A stretch of 64,000 nt of DNA from ENR-C20 sp942493145 (GCA_942493145.1 OW818679.1:744001-808000); one strand, 5' to 3'. Positions 23,939-32,922 are shown, counted from the first letter of the stretch. The notes: a model not told the origin generated them from the letters alone. Numbers and translations: made by a program.

Positions 23939-24880
23939 TTACTCTGCCCAAACATCAATGCTGCCATATGGTACGATGCAGGTAAACTGATGGAAGCCGA
24001 CCATTTTTCCGGAATGGAAGCGGTGCATGGATACAGTCAGACTGGTGGCTTTCATTTCGATAACAACATTTTTGCCTTCAAAGAGCTCGGGTTTCATGGT
24101 TTTCTTATGCATATCCGACATCTTCTCCGGTACGAAGCAGGAGCTGGTTTCGTCAGAAACTATGTAGGGGAAGGTAATGCCGGGAACTACTCCGAAAGCG
24201 GCAACAATTCCATTGTTATCATCAACAGCCAGAACACGTGCATTGGGGTCACTGGGACGGCCGGGCATCAGACCGAAGTTGATAGGGCTACGGGTCGGTG
24301 TTTTCACTTCATTGGAACTCAGAGTATTGCTTATGTCCATATCACTTGCAAGACTGTCTGTATAATCGGAGTTTTCCATTACAACACCGCCAAGCTCCAT
24401 CAAATAGCAGTCATCGGTTGCCGGATAGGGATCGGTGCTGATGCTGTCATCAAAAACAGCCTTTGCCAGACCCTGCAGGAATTCATAGCTTGCTTTTCCG
24501 CCTTCAGGAATGGCTTCGGTCCATCCGTGAGGCTGTTTGTGGAAGCCTTCGGGTTCAAACCAGAAACCGGCTTCGCAGCGGGAACGAATGAGGAAGAGTT
24601 CCAGCTCGCTTACTTTTTCTTCTTCGATTTTCATACGGCCGATGAATACTGATGGTGCACTGCCTTCCATCAAACTGGCTACAACCAGTATAGTGTTCTG
24701 GCGGGAGTCTTCTATTATCTGTCCGATACAGTCAACAGCTGTTACTGTTCTCCAGCAGGTCATGTGACAGATGGCTGCAGGCTTTCCGTTTTCTGTTGCT
24801 TTGAAGCGCGTAGTTACTGGCAACAGTGATGAATCCTTTTTAATCATGGATTCAAATAATAAATCAACAAATTTCTTCAT
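23939..24880 (-). CDS. Protein of unknown function (possibly DUF8021-like)
   Basis: 313 residues, no signal peptide or membrane segment. The first half (DLLFESMIKKDSSLLPVTTR, TENGKPAAICHMTCWRTVTA, FIGRMKIEEEKVSELELFLI) resembles the SnoaL/NTF2-like proteins grouped as DUF8021, which often occur near catabolic genes; this is recognition by eye and not firm. The second half (LMPGRPSDPNARVLAVDDNN ... SMHRFHSGKMVGFHQFTC) looks like a second small-molecule-binding fold. The ATG at 24880 has GGAGG 9 bases upstream; a TTG three codons earlier is too close to that site. It is transcribed away from the PucR gene and may be controlled by it. Confidence 0.55.
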   Translation of the reverse strand: MKKFVDLLFESMIKKDSSLLPVTTRFKATENGKPAAICHMTCWRTVTAVDCIGQIIEDSRQNTILVVASLMEGSAPSVFIGRMKIEEEKVSELELFLIRSRCEAGFWFEPEGFHKQPHGWTEAIPEGGKASYEFLQGLAKAVFDDSISTDPYPATDDCYLMELGGVVMENSDYTDSLASDMDISNTLSSNEVKTPTRSPINFGLMPGRPSDPNARVLAVDDNNGIVAAFGVVPGITFPYIVSDETSSCFVPEKMSDMHKKTMKPELFEGKNVVIEMKATSLTVSMHRFHSGKMVGFHQFTCIVPYGSIDVWAE

Positions 24881-25212
24881 GGGCTCCAACCTCCGTTAAT
24901 GTATATTTGTTAGTTACTTTGAAAAACTGCATAGTTTATTCACTGGTTATTATGGTCTCAATGTATTGTATCATTATAAAATTACAACTGTCTGTATAAA
25001 TTAATGACAAAATGGCAAATGGAAGTGTGCAGCATGCACCATAAAATCCAAAGACGCTTATGATCCTGATTAAACTCTTATATCAAGAGCTATGCTGCAG
25101 GTTAACAAAAAAATAACTCCATATATTCCTGACTGTGATATAATAATCACAATTAAGGTGTGCATAATGCAGCAGCCTGAAAAATACAATTATTGTATGG
25201 AGAAACAACCGA
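24881..25212. promoter_or_regulatory. Divergent control region between the unknown gene and the PucR gene
   Basis: About 330 AT-rich bases between two divergent starts, so it must hold promoters for both. A TATAAT at 25139-25144 precedes the PucR gene, but no good -35 element accompanies it. No clear operator repeat was found. Confidence 0.35.
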
Positions 25213-26481
25213 ATGAAAACAGATAAGGAAATATATCAGGAGCGGGATGCCAATGCACTTGCACGAAAGCTTTTTTCTTCTCTGGCAAAGGGGCAGGGGA
25301 TGCAGGCCCTGCTCGACATGGGATATGATTTTCTCGAAAACCCGATTCTGCTGTTTGATCTGAGCCATACCCTTTTGTGTTATACAAAAAATGTTACAAT
25401 TGATGATCCGGTCTGGAATGACATCACTCTGAGGGGGTACAGTTCATACTCCATTGTTTCGCAGGGTGAGGCAGTCGGCCTCTACAGACGCATTCGCACC
25501 AGTTATGAACCATTTATCAACTATTCGGATATTTCCGGGAATCCTATACTCCACTGCAATATCAGTGTGGAAGGAAAGTCGGTCGGGTATCTGGTGGTCG
25601 TAGGTGCATACCGCGGGTTTGTACAGGCGGATATGGCATATTCGGAACTGCTGAGCCAGGCTGTTTCGATGGAACTGCAGAAAAATCCTGCCTACAGTAT
25701 CCCGGAGATGCAGCTGCACGGCTTGTTTCTTACGGATCTTCTGGACGGAATGATAACAGAACCTGCGATTATAAGAGAGCGTCTTGCATATATGAAACTG
25801 GATATTTCGCAGGAGACCCTGCTCATCGTCTTTTGCTGGGATGAATTCGAAGCAGATGAAAAACAGACTTCGGAGTTGTTGCATATTCTGAACCGGAAGG
25901 GCTGGGCATTTTCCTACAGAAAAGAAGTTCTGCTTTTGGTGGACACTAAGGCTGAACTGATGAATCCCCAGAGAACATGGATCCAGGAAATATATGACAA
26001 CTTATCGGAAAAGTTCACCTTCTCATCCCTGCGATGCGGAGTCAGCCGTCCCTTCAGCGGACTGTATGAGCTGCCCAAGCCGTACTTTCAGGCGAAGCAG
26101 GCACTGGAAGCGGGAATAAAGGCAAGCATTGATGAACGCGTTTTTTTCTTTGACGAATATATGGAGTTTTCGCTGTTCAACAACTGCAAATTAATAGCAG
26201 AACTGCAGCATTTCTGCCACCCTGCGCTGGTCAAGCTTAAGGAATATGATGCAGTCAATCATTCCGAGCTGCTGAAAAGCCTGTATGTTTATCTATATTG
26301 TGACAAGAACATTAACAAGGCGGCATCTACGCTTTTTGTTCACCGCAATACCTTGAGCCGCCGTTTGGAAAAGATAACTGAAATAATACACATACCGTCG
26401 ATGGAAGGTGATGAGAGTTTCCGGCTGCTTCTTTCCTATAAAATCCTGATTTTTTTGGGGCAGTTTTCGTCTGACATTTAA
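25213..26481 (+). CDS. PucR-family transcriptional regulator
   Basis: 422 residues. The C-terminal PucR helix-turn-helix is clear: ELLKSLYVYLYCDKNINKAA, STLFVHRNTLSRRLEKI. The middle (residues 190-340) is the GGDEF-like CdaR domain, with SLRCGVSRPFSGLYELPKPY and FQAKQALEAG. The N-terminal 150 residues are a sensory region (ILLFDLSHTLLCYTKN, ISVEGKSVGYLVVVGAYRGF). PucR/CdaR proteins usually activate catabolic genes in response to a substrate. Its stop codon overlaps that of the convergent LysR gene by 4 bases. Targets are probably the divergent unknown gene or the flanking catabolic clusters. Confidence 0.85.
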   Translation: MKTDKEIYQERDANALARKLFSSLAKGQGMQALLDMGYDFLENPILLFDLSHTLLCYTKNVTIDDPVWNDITLRGYSSYSIVSQGEAVGLYRRIRTSYEPFINYSDISGNPILHCNISVEGKSVGYLVVVGAYRGFVQADMAYSELLSQAVSMELQKNPAYSIPEMQLHGLFLTDLLDGMITEPAIIRERLAYMKLDISQETLLIVFCWDEFEADEKQTSELLHILNRKGWAFSYRKEVLLLVDTKAELMNPQRTWIQEIYDNLSEKFTFSSLRCGVSRPFSGLYELPKPYFQAKQALEAGIKASIDERVFFFDEYMEFSLFNNCKLIAELQHFCHPALVKLKEYDAVNHSELLKSLYVYLYCDKNINKAASTLFVHRNTLSRRLEKITEIIHIPSMEGDESFRLLLSYKILIFLGQFSSDI

Positions 26482-27407
26482 ATATCAACATTGTCTTGCA
26501 GATTCTTAAAATAGTTGATTGTGAAATGAAAGAATCTCTGTGCCGCTTTTGTCAATTGATGAATATTCGATCTTGAGATGCCAATTGTCCATCTGCAATC
26601 AGGCTCCCTGAGTTTCAAAATGCGCACACTTTCCTTATAAAAGGGTGAGGTTGAATCTGTTGTACTGTTCATAAACTGTTTTGCGGTTGATGCAGAAATA
26701 AAACCAACTCCCAACTGAAGCGATACCAGCTTGCCCAGCATTTCAGGGAAAGTGCCTTCAAATGTTATTTTTGGCGGAAAACCAGCCTTTGCGCAGAGCT
26801 CGTCCGTTAAGTTCCTCGGGCCGTAGCCTGCTGAAGGACATATAAAATTATCCTCCTTAAAATCCTTCAGATACAAATCGTGACAACCGGCTAACCTATG
26901 GGAGGCGGGAACCATAAGATAAATTTCCTCGTCCAGCAGGGGGGTCCAAAGTATGCCTGTACTGTCAATTGGAGAAGAGGAGAATGCAAAATCAAGGTCT
27001 CCATGCATAAGGGGATCCTTAATTGTAGGTAAAGGCATAATGGCTTGATGTATTCTGACAGATCTGTGTGTAGTAAGGAATTGCTCCATAAGATCCGGCA
27101 GAAAACCCGGAACCGAGGTTGCCAGCGAGACTTCGCCCGATTCAGGACCTACCAGCTCCAATACTTCATTCCTCCCGAGCTCCAACTCATGGAAAATGGT
27201 ATTTGTATGTCGTAGAAAAGCCTCTCCGGCAGAGTTCAGTTTGATTTTGCTGGAGGACCTGTCGAACAATGCAGCCCCCAGATCGTCTTCAAGCTTAATA
27301 ATAGCCTTGCTTAAGGCTGACTGTGAGATCATCAGTTCCTCGGCAGCTTTTGTTATATGCTGTGTTTTGGCCACGGTTTTAAAATATTGAAGATGTAAAA
27401 GATCCAT
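26478..27407 (-). CDS. LysR-family transcriptional regulator
   Basis: 309 residues. The N-terminal winged helix reads LLHLQYFKTVAKTQHITKAA, EELMISQSALSKAIIKLEDD, LGAALFDR. The effector domain follows (GEVSLATSVPGFLPDLMEQF, DLDFAFSSSPIDSTG, LQLGVGFISASTAKQF). The ATG at 27407 is preferred to an upstream TTG. It is divergent from the flavodoxin-ferredoxin gene across about 260 bases, the classic LysR layout, so it most likely controls the rightward redox cluster that begins there. Confidence 0.87.
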   Translation of the reverse strand: MDLLHLQYFKTVAKTQHITKAAEELMISQSALSKAIIKLEDDLGAALFDRSSSKIKLNSAGEAFLRHTNTIFHELELGRNEVLELVGPESGEVSLATSVPGFLPDLMEQFLTTHRSVRIHQAIMPLPTIKDPLMHGDLDFAFSSSPIDSTGILWTPLLDEEIYLMVPASHRLAGCHDLYLKDFKEDNFICPSAGYGPRNLTDELCAKAGFPPKITFEGTFPEMLGKLVSLQLGVGFISASTAKQFMNSTTDSTSPFYKESVRILKLREPDCRWTIGISRSNIHQLTKAAQRFFHFTINYFKNLQDNVDI

Positions 27408-27609
27408 GTTCAACCACCATTCACTTAACAGATTAAATCCATATTAACATAAATTTCATCCGGATTGCTAGTGGCCGGTAAGAGTTATAACTTTAGGATA
27501 TGCAGGCCACAACTCATGGAATCCAAAGCGGTTGAATTTTATCATGAATCAAACAACTTGCAAGAGTCGTGTTTTGGATATTGGACTTTCCACAAGACAG
27601 GGACTATGA

Positions 27610-27639
27610 TTGACATGTGTTCATTTGTATCTTTATGGT
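27610..27639 (+). promoter_or_regulatory. Probable promoter of the redox cluster
   Basis: A perfect TTGACA at 27610-27615 is followed after 18 bases by TATGGT (27634-27639). It lies about 30 bases before the flavodoxin-ferredoxin start codon and in the divergent region next to the LysR gene. Confidence 0.5.
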
Positions 27640-27669
27640 AATTTAAATATCAAAATTACGGAGGAATTT

Positions 27670-28896
27670 ATGAAAGGAATCGTCATCTACTACTCTGCAA
27701 CAGGCAGTACCGCAAAAATTGCACAAGCGATTCATAAAGGAATGAGTAAGGAATTGGAGGTTTGTGACCTGGCATCAGTCAGAAAGGCCGACCCGGCTGC
27801 CATGGGGCAGTATGACCTTGTCGTAGTCGGCAGTCCGATCTGGTATCGCAGGGAAACCGCCAACCTCAGAGATTTTCTCTACAACATGCCGGATATGAGA
27901 GGCAAGCTCTGCGTCCTGTTCTGCACCCATGGGGTAGGACCTGACGGATTGATGCTCAGCCTTTCCACACAGGTCAAGCGCAAGGGTATGACCATCATCG
28001 GTTGGAATGACTGGTACGGAAGTGTATACCAGGTTTTACACCAGTTCAAGCCCTATGTGACCGACGGCCATCCGGATGAAATCGACCTGAAGGAAGCGGA
28101 AGAATTTGGTCGTGAAATGGGACAACGGGCAAAGAAAATCGCCGCAGGAGATACCAGCCTCATTCCGAAGCCCGGGACGGATACCTTGTGGAAAATCCAC
28201 ACCATGCCCAAGGATGATCCCCAGAGACACGGAATGCCGCCGCCCGGCAGGCCAGGACCCGGCGGACATGAAGGAAACGGCGGTCCGGGAGGTCCGGGGG
28301 AATTCGGCGACGATGGACCAAAATTCAGGCCGCTTAAAGCTGTGAGAACCTTCAATATGGAAAAATGCATCCATCCGTCCTGCACCAAATGTATGGATAC
28401 CTGCCCGATCAATGCCATTGATTTTTCCTCCGGCACTCCAACCGTTAAAAACGGCTGCATTGACTGCGCCTTATGCGACAAGATGTGCCCGGTGGGCGCC
28501 ATTGAGATCAATGAGGAAGCAATGCTCCAGAGAACGCAGCATGTCATCGACATGGAAAAATGCAAGTATCCGGCGTGTACCATTTGCGTGGATTACTGTC
28601 CAATGCAAAGCATCGATTTTTCCGTCAACCCGCCGGCGTTTAAGAAGAACTGCGAGGGCGACGATTTGTGCTGGGTCATTTGTCCACACGATGCCATCGG
28701 GGTCACCAATCTGGACAAAACCCATGAGCTTCTGGGGTCCAACAGCCCTGACAGCCCGTTCCTGAGGATGGTCGAGGCGAACGAGGCGACCGGGAAGTTC
28801 CGTCGCCTGGTCCCGAGGGATCAGATCAATGTTATGAACAAAATCATGTATAACCCGAATGCTCCAAGATTTGTTATCGAGCATGAAGAACCATAA
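27670..28896 (+). CDS. Flavodoxin-ferredoxin fusion protein
   Basis: 408 residues. Residues 1-155 are a flavodoxin domain with the FMN phosphate loop VIYYSATGSTAKIAQAI. A linker at about 182-218 is rich in Gly and Pro (PPPGRPGPGGHEGNGGPGGP). The C-terminal part has four cysteine groups, CIHPSCTKCMDTCP, CIDCALCDKMCP, CKYPACTICVDYCP and CEGDDLCWVICP, for up to four [4Fe-4S] clusters. It is a cytoplasmic electron carrier joining flavin and iron-sulfur chemistry. ACGGAGG precedes the ATG at 27670; the longer frame upstream lacks a site. It heads a cluster with MaoC-like, alcohol dehydrogenase and flavoenzyme genes and probably feeds electrons to the latter. Confidence 0.85.
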   Translation: MKGIVIYYSATGSTAKIAQAIHKGMSKELEVCDLASVRKADPAAMGQYDLVVVGSPIWYRRETANLRDFLYNMPDMRGKLCVLFCTHGVGPDGLMLSLSTQVKRKGMTIIGWNDWYGSVYQVLHQFKPYVTDGHPDEIDLKEAEEFGREMGQRAKKIAAGDTSLIPKPGTDTLWKIHTMPKDDPQRHGMPPPGRPGPGGHEGNGGPGGPGEFGDDGPKFRPLKAVRTFNMEKCIHPSCTKCMDTCPINAIDFSSGTPTVKNGCIDCALCDKMCPVGAIEINEEAMLQRTQHVIDMEKCKYPACTICVDYCPMQSIDFSVNPPAFKKNCEGDDLCWVICPHDAIGVTNLDKTHELLGSNSPDSPFLRMVEANEATGKFRRLVPRDQINVMNKIMYNPNAPRFVIEHEEP

Positions 28897-28920
28897 ACAA
28901 AAAACAAAACGGAGGTAAGT

Positions 28921-30345
28921 ATGAGCAATTTTGACCCGAATGATTTTGAAGTATTGTATCCCGGTGTATACACTGAAAGGGAAAAGCCATTGGTGGACAA
29001 ATTCAATGCAGACATCATGGCGATCAAGGAAAGAGGGCCCATAGACGTGGATGCGCTCATCAACGGCAGGCTGCCGAAGGACACTCCCGGCCTGGGACCT
29101 GTTGCCAAGGTAACAGAGGCCATGGTCCGGTATAACAGTGAAAAATACGATCCTGAGAATCCTCTTCTAAATGATGCTGAATACGCCAAAAGGCTCGGCT
29201 ATGAAAACATCCTGGCTTTCCCATGCTTCGGCGCTCACGACGATTCATACATCATACCCTGGCCGCCGGAATCCAGGGATACCATCCTGGTATCACAGCT
29301 GAGCCATAGTGTTACGACCCATAAGCCGATTGTTCCCGGAGATACACTTTATATGGTGATCGACAACAGGGAGGTATCCGACCTGACGGATCCCAAGGGC
29401 TCCATTTACCGGAATGTTGCAATTAAAAACAGCGGGAGTGTATATAACCAGAAGGGTGAAAAGGTCAACGATGTTTCCTTCAGTGTCATGGAAAGCGTGA
29501 AAACATACAAGGAAGACAAGAGGCCGGGAAAAATGGGCTTTGACAAGGTCTGGGAAGGACCCGACTGGACGGCGAGGCCGGAGCATTATTATACCGATGA
29601 GGACTGGGAAATCATTAAAAACCTCTGGTCAAAGGAAAAACGCCGAGGTAGTGAGCCCTTGTACTGGGAGGATGTCAAAGCCGGAGATGAGCCTGTCTGG
29701 ACGGTCGACGGTCCCATCCTGAAATCTTTGTCGCCGGAAGCTCCCTATGGACTCGGCTGCGGCGGAAGCCGCACCATCCGGAAGGAACTTCTGGATCCAG
29801 AGCTATCCAAAACACTGGTCAGGGACCCTAAAAACGGTATCTGGTTGCTGCCCAATGAAGAGGATTATGTTCCCGCCGTTCCCGACGGTGCTGGCAGGAG
29901 ACCGCCCATGCCGCCACCGGATGATTCCGGGGCTATCGATACCAGGGATATCCACGCTCAGAAGGAAACCAGGGCACCACTGATCAATTTCCTGGGACGT
30001 GAACTGGCCTGCAGGCACCTGTTCAACTGGATGGGCGATTACGGCTGGCTGTATAACATAAAATGGGGCATTATGCCATCTGAAGCACATGCAGCGGTAG
30101 GCAAAATTGTTCCGAAGAGTCCTTATAAGGAACAGCTCCTTACAAAGGTTCCCCATATGAAGGACAAAGCCGCCCTTGCCCATGGGTTGACTACTGACCT
30201 GGCAGTGGTCAAATCCTACGTATATGACAAGTTCTCGCGAAAAGGCGAATACTTTGCAGAGCTTGCCTGGTGGATCGAGACCATCGAGGGCGATATCTGG
30301 CTGGAAGGCGGCGCTACTGTGAAACTGCCGTCAAAGAAGGCATAA
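28921..30345 (+). CDS. Double-hotdog MaoC-like dehydratase-family protein
   Basis: 474 residues. The N-terminal half has the FAS1/MaoC-type hotdog pattern (AEYAKRLGYENILAFPCF, SQLSHSVTTHKPIVPGDTLY). The C-terminal half seems a second hotdog (LINFLGRELACRHLFNWMGD ... LAWWIETIEGDIWLEGGATV). The middle has a Pro-rich bridge, RRPPMPPPDDSG. Family members hydrate or dehydrate acyl-CoA or related acids. A canonical MaoC Asp/His pair is not obvious, so the reaction is uncertain. GGAGG precedes the ATG and only 24 bases separate it from the flavodoxin-ferredoxin gene, so they share an operon. Confidence 0.7.
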   Translation: MSNFDPNDFEVLYPGVYTEREKPLVDKFNADIMAIKERGPIDVDALINGRLPKDTPGLGPVAKVTEAMVRYNSEKYDPENPLLNDAEYAKRLGYENILAFPCFGAHDDSYIIPWPPESRDTILVSQLSHSVTTHKPIVPGDTLYMVIDNREVSDLTDPKGSIYRNVAIKNSGSVYNQKGEKVNDVSFSVMESVKTYKEDKRPGKMGFDKVWEGPDWTARPEHYYTDEDWEIIKNLWSKEKRRGSEPLYWEDVKAGDEPVWTVDGPILKSLSPEAPYGLGCGGSRTIRKELLDPELSKTLVRDPKNGIWLLPNEEDYVPAVPDGAGRRPPMPPPDDSGAIDTRDIHAQKETRAPLINFLGRELACRHLFNWMGDYGWLYNIKWGIMPSEAHAAVGKIVPKSPYKEQLLTKVPHMKDKAALAHGLTTDLAVVKSYVYDKFSRKGEYFAELAWWIETIEGDIWLEGGATVKLPSKKA

Positions 30346-30386
30346 AATACCATATCAACCCCAAACCACAAATAAAGGAGATTCCT

Positions 30387-31436
30387 ATGAAAGCGCTTAA
30401 ATATTACGGTGAACAAAAAAAAGTTGCATTTGAAGAAGTTCCAAAACCAAAGGCAGGACCTGGACAGGTAGTCGTCAAGATAGCCTATTGTGGAATCTGC
30501 GGGACCGACCTGCATGTTTATGCCCATGGGATGTTTCCCTGGGAGTTGGTTCTTGGACATGAGGCCGTCGGCTATGTGGAAGAGGTCGGTGAAGGTATAG
30601 GCGATTTCAAGGTCGGCGACCGCGTGGCGGTAGGACCTCCCGGTGATTGCGGCAAATGCTGGTCCTGCAACACGGGCAAGCCGAACACCTGCGTGAATGC
30701 ATTCCCCAACACACTTGGTATCGGTCCCAATACGCAGGGAGCCTATGCGGAATATATCCTTTCAAAATTCCCGCAGAACGAGCTGTTCAAAATACCTGAA
30801 AAAGTAGGATTTGAGCAGGCTGTACTGTTTGATGTCATCGGAGTCGGATTCCATGCGGTCCGGTATTCCGATATGAAGGTTGGGGACAGTGTCGTTGTTT
30901 CCGGCTGCGGAGGGATTGGGTTGTCTGTGATCCAGTCTGCAAAACTGGCGGGCGCGACAAATCTCATTGCATTTGATCCTCTGGAATCCCGACGTATTAT
31001 AGCTCTTGAAAGTGGTGCAGATTATGTCTTCGACCCCGGTAAGGAGGAAGATGTCGCAAAAGCGAAGGAAATCCTTTGCAAGTCAAATGGGGCGCAGGTC
31101 TGCTTCGAAGCGGCGGGTCATCCGTCGTCCATACAGACATGTATCGACCTTTGCATGCCAAGTGGGCAGGTCATGCTCATCGGGACAGACAACAGACCAT
31201 TCAGCCTCGTAACGGCAGACATCGGGATAAGACAAATCGAATTCAAAGCCACTTTCGTTTATACGAAGGAGGAGATCACGATGCTGTTCGATCTGATTTC
31301 CATGGGGAAATTCGATTTGAAACCATATAAGATATTGAAAGCCCCATTGTCCGATGCAATTCATAAGCTGGAAGAACTCTCCACAGGAAAGCTGGACGTT
31401 ACCCGCGTCCTCCTGATGCCCAACGGAGAAATATAA
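30387..31436 (+). CDS. Zinc-dependent alcohol dehydrogenase (MDR family)
   Basis: 349 residues. Catalytic zinc motifs are CGICGTDLHV and GHEAVGYVEEVGEG. The structural zinc lobe GDCGKCWSCNTGKPNTC supplies four cysteines. The NAD(P) fold is VVSGCGGIGLSVIQSAKLAG. It oxidises a secondary alcohol or polyol, or reduces the ketone, in the cytoplasm. AAAGGAG lies 6 bases before the ATG at 30387, about 40 bases after the MaoC-like gene. In this cluster it probably works on the hydroxyl group produced by the hotdog protein; the substrate is unknown. Confidence 0.87.
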   Translation: MKALKYYGEQKKVAFEEVPKPKAGPGQVVVKIAYCGICGTDLHVYAHGMFPWELVLGHEAVGYVEEVGEGIGDFKVGDRVAVGPPGDCGKCWSCNTGKPNTCVNAFPNTLGIGPNTQGAYAEYILSKFPQNELFKIPEKVGFEQAVLFDVIGVGFHAVRYSDMKVGDSVVVSGCGGIGLSVIQSAKLAGATNLIAFDPLESRRIIALESGADYVFDPGKEEDVAKAKEILCKSNGAQVCFEAAGHPSSIQTCIDLCMPSGQVMLIGTDNRPFSLVTADIGIRQIEFKATFVYTKEEITMLFDLISMGKFDLKPYKILKAPLSDAIHKLEELSTGKLDVTRVLLMPNGEI

Positions 31437-31457
31437 CGATTGAGAGGAGAAAACAGC

Positions 31458-31925
31458 ATGTCGATTACAGGAACATATTATATCAGGAAATGGATACCGA
31501 ACCCTGCGCTTGTGCATGGGAAAGACTTTAATCCCGGCGGACCGGGCGGACCCGGCGGCCTTGGCGGACCTGGCGGCCTTGGCGGACCAGGAGGTCCGGG
31601 AGGCCCAGGTGGACCAGGTGGAGATAGTAAACCGCCGGTTGAGCTCCCCGATTACGGCAAGCCGGGAGAAAATTTCTTCGAGGGCGAAATGACCTTCGAA
31701 CTGGAAGGGCAATCCGATGGCACGCTGAAAGGGACTGCAGGCGGACAACCCATCAATTTCGGTTATTATACCGGGGATGAGTTCTTCAAGGTCGACTATC
31801 CGGCCGGCCCAGGCAGGTGGGAAATCTGGGCGCGCGTCGACAGGAACGGTAATGTGACCGGTATGATTTCGGTCGGTGATGGCGGTGGCTTTCCCAACTT
31901 CGTTTACGGTAAAAAAATCGGTTGA
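31458..31925 (+). CDS. Small glycine-proline-rich protein of unknown function
   Basis: 155 residues. After a short N-terminus (SITGTYYIRKWIPNPALVHG), residues 26-55 are an almost pure run of GGP and GGL triplets. The C-terminal 100 residues look like antiparallel beta strands (GEMTFELEGQSDGTLKGTAG, YTGDEFFKVDYP, RWEIWARVDRNGNVTGMI) that could form a small barrel. There is no signal peptide, so it is not an exported collagen-like protein. GAGAGGAG precedes the ATG at 31458. It ends the operon and is followed by a terminator. Gly-Pro tracts of the same kind occur in the flavodoxin-ferredoxin fusion and the flavoenzyme nearby, so a shared assembly role is possible. Confidence 0.7.
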   Translation: MSITGTYYIRKWIPNPALVHGKDFNPGGPGGPGGLGGPGGLGGPGGPGGPGGPGGDSKPPVELPDYGKPGENFFEGEMTFELEGQSDGTLKGTAGGQPINFGYYTGDEFFKVDYPAGPGRWEIWARVDRNGNVTGMISVGDGGGFPNFVYGKKIG

Positions 31926-31974
31926 TGGACATGCGCCTGTTATACAATGAATAACCACAACAGATCATAAAGAA

Positions 31975-32004
31975 CTGCCTCTAAAAATTGAGGCAGCTCT
32001 TTCC
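31975..32004 (+). terminator. Probable terminator of the redox cluster operon
   Basis: The stem CTGCCTC / GAGGCAG (31975-31981 with 31990-31996) is followed by CTCTTTCC. The T-run is short, so the strength is moderate. Confidence 0.6.
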
Positions 32005-32049
32005 ATCTGTAATTGCCGGCGATGTTTCAGCAGTTTATGAAGGAAACTA

Positions 32050-32080
32050 TTGACCTGTCTATAGCTTTATAGTTTATACT
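32050..32080 (+). promoter_or_regulatory. MerR-type promoter with a 19-base spacer
   Basis: TTGACC (32050-32055) and TATACT (32075-32080) are 19 bases apart, the elongated spacing that MerR proteins act on. The spacer contains the dyad CTATA-GCTT-TATAG (32059-32072), centred on the spacer. It lies about 35 bases before the MerR gene and suggests self-regulation. Confidence 0.65.
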
Positions 32081-32114
32081 GGTTTTAGTTGCATATCCGG
32101 AAAGGTGGCTTGAA

Positions 32115-32651
32115 ATGGCTATAACAGTCGGAAAATTAGCTAAAATGTTTGGCGTTTCACGGACAGCATTACTTTTTTATGACTCCATAGGCCTGCTTAA
32201 GCCTTCAGGAAAAAGCAAGTCAGGGTATAGACTGTATAACCAGGAGGATGTAAACAAGCTTGGTGACATAATAGTTTTCAAAGAAATAGGCACTCCTTTA
32301 GACGAAATCTCCGTTTTATTATCTTCCAGAGATGAACATGAACTTTCACATATGTTAATCAGAAGGCTTCATGACCTGAATAAGGAAATCGAAGCATTAA
32401 AAAAACAACAGGAATTTATTGTGAAGATGATGAGAAACGGCGGTATCTACCATGACAACAAGAAAATTGACAAATCTATATGGCTGCAGATATTAAAATC
32501 AGCAGGCATAAATGAGGACACGGCATATGAATGGCATGCCATATTTGAAAGGAATTCGGCAGAACAGCACGAAGAATTTCTAGCCATGATCGGGATTTCA
32601 AAATCTGAGATTTCTCAATGGAAAGACGAGTTTATAAAATCGACTCCATAA
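32115..32651 (+). CDS. MerR-family transcriptional regulator
   Basis: 178 residues. The N-terminal MerR winged helix is TVGKLAKMFGVSRTALLFYD, SIGLLKPSGKSKSGYRLYNQ, EDVNKLGDIIVFKEIGTPLD. A dimerisation helix follows (RRLHDLNKEIEALKKQQEFI), then a C-terminal region without metal-binding cysteines (YEWHAIFERNSAEQHEEFLA). The effector is therefore more likely an organic compound than a metal. GGTGG precedes the ATG. It stands between the redox operon and the binding lipoprotein and flavoenzyme genes, and probably controls itself and one of these. Confidence 0.87.
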   Translation: MAITVGKLAKMFGVSRTALLFYDSIGLLKPSGKSKSGYRLYNQEDVNKLGDIIVFKEIGTPLDEISVLLSSRDEHELSHMLIRRLHDLNKEIEALKKQQEFIVKMMRNGGIYHDNKKIDKSIWLQILKSAGINEDTAYEWHAIFERNSAEQHEEFLAMIGISKSEISQWKDEFIKSTP

Positions 32652-32779
32652 TTTAAAACCTTTATTCTATTGTACCAATAAATAACATACAAACAAAGTT
32701 TCAGTTAATATTGACTGCGGCCGTGGATTTCCATGTTCAAATACATTTTACAAATTCAAATAGTTCCAGAATTAAAAAT

Positions 32780-32922
32780 ATGAAGGAGGAAGCAACGCAA
32801 AATAAGACACCGGAAAAATCAGAGAGGAACTTTCCTTGATGGGCGTTACCGTCCCGGAGGGCACAACATCGGTCATAAACGACGACGATGGAAAGACGAT
32901 AATGGAAAAAGGTAATCAATAA
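32780..32922 (+). other. Two tiny overlapping frames, possible gene remnant
   Basis: An ATG at 32780 opens a 19-residue frame (MKEEATQNKTPEKSERNFP). Its TGA overlaps an ATG at 32839 that opens a 27-residue frame ending VINDDDGKTIMEKGNQ. The composition looks protein-like and the second could be the tail of a lost gene. The rest of this roughly 300-base gap is AT-rich with nothing else recognised. Confidence 0.25.

Noticed and set aside
23990..24652. Open frame of 220 codons opposite the unknown gene at 23939-24880
   Set aside because: The minus-strand frame has a good ribosome binding site, a normal start and protein-like composition; the plus-strand frame has none of these.
28053..28583. 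Proline-rich open frame opposite the flavodoxin-ferredoxin gene
   Set aside because: The proline run is the antisense reading of the Gly-Pro linker; no start signal.
31537..31625. Tandem DNA repeat considered as a mobile element or satellite
   Set aside because: The repeat is in frame and encodes a GGP/GGL protein tract, so it is part of a gene.
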